Notes under the pieces: model-generated | Database searches by the model: none | The model's input: the letters and a program-made list of their open reading frames with translations, nothing else | What the model was told of the DNA's origin: nothing | NCBI GenBank assembly: GCA_900544235.1 | Contig: UQUL01000008.1 | Location: 1-61,210, forward strand | Direction of reading: 5' to 3' | DNA from: an uncultured Collinsella sp. | Lineage (GTDB): Bacteria > Actinomycetota > Coriobacteriia > Coriobacteriales > Coriobacteriaceae | DNA length: 61,210 bases | Shown: piece by piece, positions 56,041 through 61,210 of the stretch | How positions within the stretch are numbered: position 1 is the stretch's first letter | Layout of the letters: each line of letters starts with the position of its first letter | Position numbers and translations under genes: made by a program

Positions 56041-57099
56041 ATGCGCGCGTTCGATGTCGAAATGACGCGCCGAGGATTTGCCTCGGCGCTTGCCGCGGGC
56101 GCGTTGTCGCTTGCGCTGGCTGGCTGCGGTGGCGGGTCTGCCGGTGCCGGGTCCGCCGCGGGCTCGGCTGCCGGGTCTGCCACTGACGGTGCCGCCGCGG
56201 AGCCGGTTGAGGTGCACGTCGCCTCGCTCAAGGGTCCGACGTCGATCGGTCTGGTGCAGTTTATGGACCAGGCAGCGAGTGGCGAGACGGACAACGAGTT
56301 CGACTTTGCGATCAGCGCCGCAGCCGATGAGATCGTGCCCAAGGTCATTCAGGGAGATGTCGACATTGCCCTGGTGCCGGCCAACGTGGCGAGCGTGCTC
56401 TACAACAAGACCGAGGGCGCGGTGCAGGTCATCGACATCAACACACTGGGCGTGCTGAACGTTGTGACGGGCGACGCGAGTGTGGCCTCGTTTGGCGACC
56501 TGGCGGGTCGCACCGTCTACATGACGGGCAAGGGCGCCACGCCAGAGTACGTCATGAACTACCTACTGGAGCGCGCGGGCCTGACCGGCCAGGTGACGCT
56601 CGAGTTTAAGAGCGAGCCCACCGAGGTGCTGTCGGCCTTGCTTGCCGACCCGTCCGCTGTGGGCGTGCTGCCCGAGCCGTTCAAGACCGCTGCCATCGCC
56701 AAGAGCGAGGGCAAGCTGTCGGCACCGGTAAATCTGACTGATGTGTGGGATGAGCTGGCGGGTGACACGGGCTCGCGTCTGCTGACGGGCGTGACCGTGG
56801 TATGCCGTACCTTTGCCGAGGAGCATCCCGAGGCCGTGGCGGAATTCTTGCGCTGCCATGAGGCGAGCGTGAAAGCCGTCAATGCGGCGCCGGCAGACTG
56901 GGCGCAGGCCGTGGTCGATGCGGGTATCGTCGATAACGCCGCGATTGCCGAAAAGGCGATTCCCGGGTGCATGCTCGTGTGCCAGACGGGGAAGGATATG
57001 AAGGCGGCGCTCGGCGGGTACCTGCAGGAGCTGGCCGATGCGGACGCGAGCGCCGTGGGCGGCAAGCTCCCGGCTGACGATTTCTACTACATGGAGTAG
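56041..57099 (+). CDS. Tat-exported lipoprotein, NitT/TauT-type solute-binding protein
   Basis: A 352-residue solute-binding protein of an ABC importer. The N-terminus has a twin-arginine signal (MTRRGFASALAAGA) and a lipobox ending LAGC, followed by a Gly/Ala/Ser linker. The mature part belongs to the NMT1/SsuA-like fold (LKGPTSIGLVQFM, GDVDIALVPANVASVLYN, LAGRTVYMTGKGATPEYVMNYLL, LADPSAVGVLPEPF). The ligand is unknown. It begins 2 bases after the hydrogenase stop codon and is followed by the transporter gene, so import of its ligand may be linked to hydrogenase expression. Confidence 0.9.
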   Translation: MRAFDVEMTRRGFASALAAGALSLALAGCGGGSAGAGSAAGSAAGSATDGAAAEPVEVHVASLKGPTSIGLVQFMDQAASGETDNEFDFAISAAADEIVPKVIQGDVDIALVPANVASVLYNKTEGAVQVIDINTLGVLNVVTGDASVASFGDLAGRTVYMTGKGATPEYVMNYLLERAGLTGQVTLEFKSEPTEVLSALLADPSAVGVLPEPFKTAAIAKSEGKLSAPVNLTDVWDELAGDTGSRLLTGVTVVCRTFAEEHPEAVAEFLRCHEASVKAVNAAPADWAQAVVDAGIVDNAAIAEKAIPGCMLVCQTGKDMKAALGGYLQELADADASAVGGKLPADDFYYME

Positions 57100-57102
57100 C
57101 CC

Positions 57103-58482
57103 GTGCGTGCGTTTGCTCGACAAATGACAGAGCGTATGAAGGCGGTGGCGGCAGCAGGTGCCGTTGCCGCCTTTTGGCTTGCCGTGTGGGTCTTTGCGGC
57201 GGCGTTGGTGGCACAGCCGTTGATTTTGCCGGGGCCGGGCGCTGTCGTGGTGGCGTTGCTGCGGCTGGTGTGTGATGCCAGCACGTGGGCGATTCTGGTG
57301 GGCTCGGGCGTGCGGATACTGGGCGGGCTGGCGCTTGCCGCGGTGTGTGGTGGCGTGTTGGCGGGAGTCTCGGTGCGGTCGCGGACGTTTGCCCGCCTGG
57401 TGGCGCCGGCGCTTTCGTTTGTTAAGGCGACGCCGGTTGCCTGCGTAGTGGTCCTGCTGCTCATTTGGCTGGGGTCGGCGCGCGTGAGCATTGCGGCGGT
57501 CTTTTTGATGGCGCTGCCGGGCGTATATTTCTCACTGGTCGAGGGCTTGGCGCAAGCGGATAAACCACTGGAGCAGATGTTCCGCCTGCATGGCGTGCGG
57601 GGCTGGCGACTGTTTTGTGCCCACACCTGGCGCGAAGTTCTGCCGTTTGTGCTTTCGTGCGCCCGCGCCGTGATTGGCATGAGCTGGAAGGCCGGCGTGG
57701 CAGCGGAGCTCATCGGCATGGCGGTGGGCACCGTGGGCGAGCGCATCTATCAGGCGAAGTTGCTCATCGAGACGGCTGACCTGCTGGCGTGGACCGTGCT
57801 AGTCGTTGCCGCCTCGTGGGCATGCGAGCGCGTGCTGGTGTGGTTGCTGCGGGCTTCGGGGCCCGTGGGATGGCGTGCTGCCGTGCGGGCGCATGGGCGC
57901 GGCGCTTGCGGGCGTGTGGGCGGCTCTGCTGGTGATGGCGCTGCAGCGGAGCTTGCGCTCGCCGTGGGCGATCGGGCGCCCTGGGCGCCGGCGCTCGACG
58001 GACTGGTATTTCGCGTGCCTGCTGGTGGGCGTACCTGCGTGATGGGCGCCTCGGGTGTGGGCAAGTCGACGTTGCTTGCGTTGGCGGCGGGGGAGTGCGT
58101 GCCGTGCTCCATGGTGTTTCAGGATGTGCGCCTGGTAGAGGGCGCCTCGGCTTTGGATAACGTGCTGGTGTGCGCCGACGCGCGCGTGGACGCCTCGAGC
58201 GCCGCAGCCCTGCTGCGCCTGCTGGTGCCGGGGGTCGATGTGCGTGCTTGCGTGGCCGAGCTTTCGGGCGGGCAGCGCCGTCGCGTCGAGATCGCTCGAG
58301 CTCTGTTGTGCCCGGGCGGCGCGGTGATTCTGGACGAGCCCTTTACCGGTCTAGATACCGCTGCGCGCGACGCATGCGCCGAGGTCGTGCTCGACTTGCT
58401 CGACGGCCGCATGCTGTTGCTTGCCACACACGATGCCGCTGACGCTCAGGCCCTCAATATCTCGGACATCATTACGCTCTAA
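57103..58482 (+). CDS. Fused ABC permease-ATPase
   Basis: One continuous 459-residue frame holding two ABC components. Residues about 1-245 are an NitT/TauT-type permease with six hydrophobic segments and a coupling loop (EQMFRLHGVRGWRLF). Residues about 280-459 are an ATPase domain: Walker A GASGVGKST, LSGGQRRRVE, Walker B AVILDEPFTGLD, and the switch His in ATHDAAD. The ATPase part is short, lacking the usual first strands, and the joint (GWRAAVRAHGRGACGRVGGSAGDGAA) is low complexity. The usual arrangement is two separate genes; a frameshift or true fusion are both possible. GTG start 3 bases after the binding-protein stop. Confidence 0.85.
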   Translation: MRAFARQMTERMKAVAAAGAVAAFWLAVWVFAAALVAQPLILPGPGAVVVALLRLVCDASTWAILVGSGVRILGGLALAAVCGGVLAGVSVRSRTFARLVAPALSFVKATPVACVVVLLLIWLGSARVSIAAVFLMALPGVYFSLVEGLAQADKPLEQMFRLHGVRGWRLFCAHTWREVLPFVLSCARAVIGMSWKAGVAAELIGMAVGTVGERIYQAKLLIETADLLAWTVLVVAASWACERVLVWLLRASGPVGWRAAVRAHGRGACGRVGGSAGDGAAAELALAVGDRAPWAPALDGLVFRVPAGGRTCVMGASGVGKSTLLALAAGECVPCSMVFQDVRLVEGASALDNVLVCADARVDASSAAALLRLLVPGVDVRACVAELSGGQRRRVEIARALLCPGGAVILDEPFTGLDTAARDACAEVVLDLLDGRMLLLATHDAADAQALNISDIITL

Positions 58483-58503
58483 ATACTTACTCAGCAACAA
58501 AAA

Positions 58504-58533
58504 TGATCCGTTTTTCTCCGTTCCCATGGGGTC
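58504..58533. repeat. Repeat family F, copy 1
   Basis: TGATCCGTTTTTCTCCGTTC then CCATGGGGTC. The second copy at 58901 differs at four positions. The two bracket the small antitoxin-like gene. Confidence 0.8.
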
Positions 58534-58539
58534 TGGTAT

Positions 58540-58584
58540 GGTATTCTATCTGCGGGGTAATACTTAGGAATACCAAGTAATACC
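58540..58584. promoter_or_regulatory. Candidate operator of the RelB/DinJ-like gene
   Basis: GGTATTC pairs with GAATACC, and GGTAATACTT is nearly mirrored by AAGTAATACC, giving overlapping dyads 115 to 160 bases ahead of the start. RHH-fold antitoxins commonly bind such repeats to control themselves. Confidence 0.5.
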
Positions 58585-58698
58585 AACGCCGTAGAAACAA
58601 ACTCTGGATGCGGGCCAATCGGGTTGCCTTCACAGCCCGTCGCCCAGCCGCGCGGCCCGCATCTATCCGCACCACCGTCGTTTCAAAAAGGAAGCGCC

Positions 58699-58899
58699 AT
58701 GGCAGAACACATGACCCCGGTTGTCGCGAAGGTCTTGCCCGAGGAAAAGGCGGCCTTCGCGGCGGCAACCCAGCTCGTAGGCACCACGCCGTCCAACGCC
58801 ATCCGCATGTTTATCGCCGCGTTCAATCGCTGCGGCACCTTTCCGTTCGACATTTCGCCCAGCGGGGCCTTTGGCACTGCGCCCGATTCTCATCAATAA
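58699..58899 (+). CDS. RelB/DinJ-like ribbon-helix-helix protein, orphan
   Basis: A 66-residue protein of the RelB/DinJ antitoxin type: an AKVLPEEKAAFAAATQ beta strand and first helix, then GTTPSNAIRMFIAAFNRCG, the highly characteristic second helix, and PFDISPSG. The family normally neutralises a RelE/YafQ-type toxin and represses its own promoter. No toxin gene follows; a family F repeat and then a CPBP protease gene come next. It may be a solitary regulator or a relic. AAGGA is 6 bases before the ATG. Confidence 0.83.
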   Translation: MAEHMTPVVAKVLPEEKAAFAAATQLVGTTPSNAIRMFIAAFNRCGTFPFDISPSGAFGTAPDSHQ

Positions 58900-58900
58900 G

Positions 58901-58931
58901 TGATCCGTTTTCCTCCGTCCCCATGGGATCA
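58901..58931. repeat. Repeat family F, copy 2
   Basis: TGATCCGTTTTCCTCCGTCC then CCATGGGATCA. The ends TGATCC and GGATCA are inverted repeats. It starts 1 base after the antitoxin-like stop codon. Confidence 0.82.
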
Positions 58932-58982
58932 GCTCTCTGCCGAGTTGTGGTAGAACTAGGGAATGGTTTTGAGGAGGTTGGC

Positions 58983-59885
58983 ATGCTCAATGCGATGGCG
59001 TGGGCGCTTGCCTGTTTTGGCGTTGTTGCTGCCGATATAGCCCTGAGCGTGGTCCTGTTTTCAGTTCTCGATGCCGTATCGGTGCTGACGGGCTATCCGA
59101 TCGACAATCTCGATATCCAATGGTTCCAGGCCGCCGCTCAGACGGCGTCGTTTTTGATGGCGCTGCTGTGGTGGCGTTATCTGTGGCCGCGCTCGTTTAT
59201 GGCGCGCTGGCAGGGCGAGCATCCACTCGGCGGGGGAGCGCGTGGGGCGTGGAAACGCATCGCCTGCGTTATCGTGATTGGCCTGTCCTTGCAGGTGGTC
59301 ATTAGCTACCTATGCGATGGCGTGCTGTCGCTGTTGCCCGAGGCAGCGGCTGATTACAGCGAACTTGTCGAGGAGACAGGCATGGGCGACACGAGCTATC
59401 TGGCCGTCCTGACCACGGTGCTCGGCGCGCCGTTTTGCGAAGAGCTCCTGGTGCGCGGCATCATCTTTGAGTTTTCGCTCCGAGCGTTTAATCCGCAGTG
59501 CCGCCCACTTTGGAAGCGCCGGCGTCGTGCGAGCGCGCAGGACGGAGCCATGGTGCCCTGGGCGGCCCCAGGCACGTGGGGTATCGCCGCGGCGATTGTG
59601 CTGCAGGCGGCAATCTTCGGTTTTATGCACATGAATTGGGTGCAGGGTTGCTATGCGGGCGCTGCCGGTCTCATTTTTGGCTGGGTGCTCGTGACGACCG
59701 GAAAGCTTCGCTATACGATCCTGCTGCACTTTGCCTTTAATGCTGGGTCGTATCTCATGGACCTGCTGTGGTTTGTGAGCACGCCGCTCGACGTGGCAGT
59801 CACGGTTGCCATCGCCGGTTTCGTACTGGTAGAGGCGATGCGGTCGCTCAAGCTGACGTGCCAGCTGGCTCGCTCCCGTCAGTAA
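58983..59885 (+). CDS. CPBP family intramembrane protease
   Basis: A 300-residue membrane protein of the CAAX/CPBP (ABI) family of glutamic intramembrane proteases. The three conserved motifs are present: EELLVRG (EExxxR), FGFMHMNW (FxxxH) and HFAFN (HxxxN), on separate hydrophobic helices. Such proteins process lipidated peptides, bacteriocins or signalling proteins; the substrate is unknown. GAGGAGG is 5 bases before the ATG. It is a single gene whose 3' side faces the convergent ygiQ gene. Confidence 0.9.
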   Translation: MLNAMAWALACFGVVAADIALSVVLFSVLDAVSVLTGYPIDNLDIQWFQAAAQTASFLMALLWWRYLWPRSFMARWQGEHPLGGGARGAWKRIACVIVIGLSLQVVISYLCDGVLSLLPEAAADYSELVEETGMGDTSYLAVLTTVLGAPFCEELLVRGIIFEFSLRAFNPQCRPLWKRRRRASAQDGAMVPWAAPGTWGIAAAIVLQAAIFGFMHMNWVQGCYAGAAGLIFGWVLVTTGKLRYTILLHFAFNAGSYLMDLLWFVSTPLDVAVTVAIAGFVLVEAMRSLKLTCQLARSRQ

Positions 59886-59887
59886 AT

Positions 59888-59998
59888 GTGATTCCCCTAA
59901 GGAAAACACGGCTAGGCGTGTCTGAGCGTGTTCCCCCTAGGGAAATCACGACTGGAGACAGCCCAAGCGTGTTTCCCCTAGGGAAAACACGCTTGGGC
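59888..59998. repeat. Repeat family E: three CCCCTAGGG-centred palindromes
   Basis: Units at 59888-59910, 59927-59950 and 59961-59998 share GTGTTTCCCCTAGGGAAAACAC (18-24 bp core). The last has long outer arms GCCCAAGCGTGTTT/AACACGCTTGGGC. They lie between two convergent genes and could work as terminators on both strands, although the T runs are only 3-4 bases. Confidence 0.85.
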
Positions 59999-60004
59999 GA
60001 TGAG

Positions 60005-60038
60005 GAGACGCCGGCTGGCCAAGAGACGCCGGCTGGCC
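60005..60038. repeat. 16-bp perfect tandem duplication
   Basis: GAGACGCCGGCTGGCC occurs twice with a 2-base spacer, just beyond the ygiQ stop codon. Confidence 0.85.
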
Positions 60039-60047
60039 CTCGCCACG

Positions 60048-61185
60048 CTAGTTGCGACGCCCGCCGCCGTTGGCGCCCTGACGTCCCTGGGCCGCGCGGT
60101 TACGGCCGGCGGTGTTCTGCGCACGCGACATGCCACCGTGGCCCTTGCTGCCCTTGGGTCCCTTGCCGGCGGCGCCACCGTGCGGCTTGCCGCCCTTCTT
60201 GCCGGTGCCATGCCCACCGCCAGCAGATGTCTCGCCCGGGCGTGGCGGCACGGGGCGAATCAGACAATGCTTTGTATAGCCGATCAGGTCACGACGCCCG
60301 GCCTTTTCCAGCGCCTCGCGCACCAGCTTGTAGTTCTCGGGCTTGCGATACTGGATGAGCGCGCGTTGCATGGCCTTCTCATGCGGGTCGCGCGCCACAT
60401 AGATCGGCTGCATGGTACGCGGATCTACGCCGGTGTAGTACATGCAGGTCGACATGGTGGACGGCGTGGGGTAGAAGTCCTGCACCTGCTCGGGCATGTA
60501 GCCCATGTCGCGCACGGCTTCGGCAAGGTCCACGGCTTCCTTCATGGTCGAGCCGGGGTGGCTCGAGATCAGATACGGCACCACGTACTGCTTGAGTCCG
60601 TATTCGCGGTTCAAACGTTCAAATTTACGGCAGAACGCATCGTAGACGGCTCGGCTCGGCTTGCCCATCACGGAGAGCACCGCGTCGCTCACATGCTCGG
60701 GTGCCACGCGTAGCTGGCCCGAGACATGGTGCTCTAGCAGCTCGCGCAAAAACTCGTCCGAGGCATCGGCCATGGTGTAGTCAAAGCGGATGCCGCTGCG
60801 CACGAAGACCTTTTTGACGCCCGGCAGTTGACGCAGGTCGCGCAGCAGCTGTGTGTAGCCGCTCTCGTCGACCACCATGTTCTTGCACACGCTCGGCCAC
60901 AGGCAGCGCTTGTTCTTGCATACGCCGCGCTTGAGCTGCTTGTCGCAGGCAGGACGGCTAAAGTTGGCCGTCGGCCCTCCTACGTCGTTGATGTAGCCCT
61001 TAAACTCGGGGTCGCGCGTGAGCAGCTCGGCCTCGCGCATGATCGAGTCGTGGCTGCGCATCTGCAGCACGCGGCCCTGGTGGAAGGTGAGGGCGCAAAA
61101 CGAGCACTCGCCAAAGCACCCGCGGTTGGAGCTAATGGAAAACTTGATCTCGGCAAAGGCCGGCACGCCGCCCGCCGCATCGTAG
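60048..61185 (-). CDS. ygiQ: YgiQ family radical SAM protein, 5' truncated
   Basis: The C-terminal 379 residues of a YgiQ-type radical SAM protein. The radical SAM cluster motif is intact (SNRGCFGECSFCA, CxxxCxxC), followed by the family stretches DVGGPTANF, CDKQLKRGVCKNKRCLWPSVCKN (an extra cysteine-rich group), HHVSGQLRVAPEHVSD and PYLISSHPGSTMKEAV. A long Gly/Lys-rich basic tail ends the protein. The N-terminal domain lies beyond the contig end. The apparent start MCIRDS upstream is sequencing adapter translated in frame, not protein. The function of the family is not established. Confidence 0.93.
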
Positions 61186-61210
61186 CTGTCTCTTATACAC
61201 ATCTCCGAGC
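61186..61210. other. Nextera transposase adapter (sequencing artefact)
   Basis: CTGTCTCTTATACACATCT is the Tn5 mosaic-end adapter used in Nextera libraries, followed by CCGAGC, the start of the read-2 adapter. It is not part of the genome. Confidence 0.99.

Noticed and set aside
58608..58982. A longer CPBP protease starting upstream at 58608
   Set aside because: The extension runs through repeat F and out of frame over the RelB/DinJ-like gene; GAGGAGG directly before 58983 sets the start.

Overview
The window looks like a chromosomal contig end from a gut actinobacterium of the class Coriobacteriia, most likely Collinsella or a close relative. This is inference from its high GC, its strongly C/G-ending codons, the [FeFe]-hydrogenase joined to a GltD/NuoF-type subunit, the phosphotransferase-based sugar operons and the gene families present. 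There is no rRNA, prophage or CRISPR array. The last 25 bases are Nextera transposase adapter, so the real sequence stops at 61185 inside a ygiQ-type gene.

Layout. 1-14.9 kb is mostly housekeeping: a small secreted protein, rpmE (L31) with a structured leader, secA-prfB, a YitT-type membrane protein, a split transketolase, ftsE-ftsX, rnr, an orphan serine recombinase and a VanZ-like protein. 15-19.5 kb is an N-acetylmuramic acid catabolic cluster (RpiR/MurR regulator, murQ, MurP-type EIIBC, MupG-type DUF871 hydrolase). 19.6-25.3 kb holds an ArsC/Spx-like protein, tRNA-Gln(CUG) and tRNA-Glu(CUC), a TPR protein with smpB, a flavin reductase and rubredoxin pair, and mntH. 25.4-31.6 kb is gltB-gltD. 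32-36.2 kb carries a conserved unknown, an AbiEi/DUF559-like nuclease-fold protein, an amidohydrolase and a zinc-ribbon membrane protein. 36.3-39.5 kb is a copper-resistance group (copA, copZ, csoR) with a CsoR-type operator. 39.9-43.1 kb is a Ser/Thr kinase with an FHA protein. 43.7-47.3 kb has an RGG-tailed DEAD-box helicase and a flavodoxin-ferredoxin protein. 47.7-52.1 kb is an alpha-glucoside PTS operon (EIIA, LicT-type antiterminator, EIICB, GH4 phospho-glucosidase). 52.4-58.5 kb is the hydrogenase pair followed by a Tat-lipoprotein binding protein and a fused permease-ATPase. 58.7-61.2 kb has an orphan RelB/DinJ-like protein, a CPBP protease and the truncated ygiQ gene.

The most striking feature is the intergenic DNA. 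At least seven families of dispersed palindromic repeats occupy the gaps. The best is a roughly 59-bp palindrome with 17-bp arms (TGTCTYGATCTGTAACA and its complement). It occurs as 12 complete units in five clusters, in tandem with a period of about 80 bp, and several arm pairs change together so that pairing is kept. Two of its clusters bracket the AbiEi/DUF559-like gene, whose stop codon lies inside a repeat. I do not recognise these families and regard them as the best candidate for something undescribed.

How the genes work together: the MurNAc operon and the alpha-glucoside operon both import sugars by PTS, and the single glucose-type EIIA at 47.7 kb could serve the MurP-type EIIBC, which lacks its own EIIA. 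The hydrogenase pair, the glutamate synthase and the flavin reductase/rubredoxin genes fit an anaerobic fermenter. CopA, CopZ and CsoR form a self-contained copper response.
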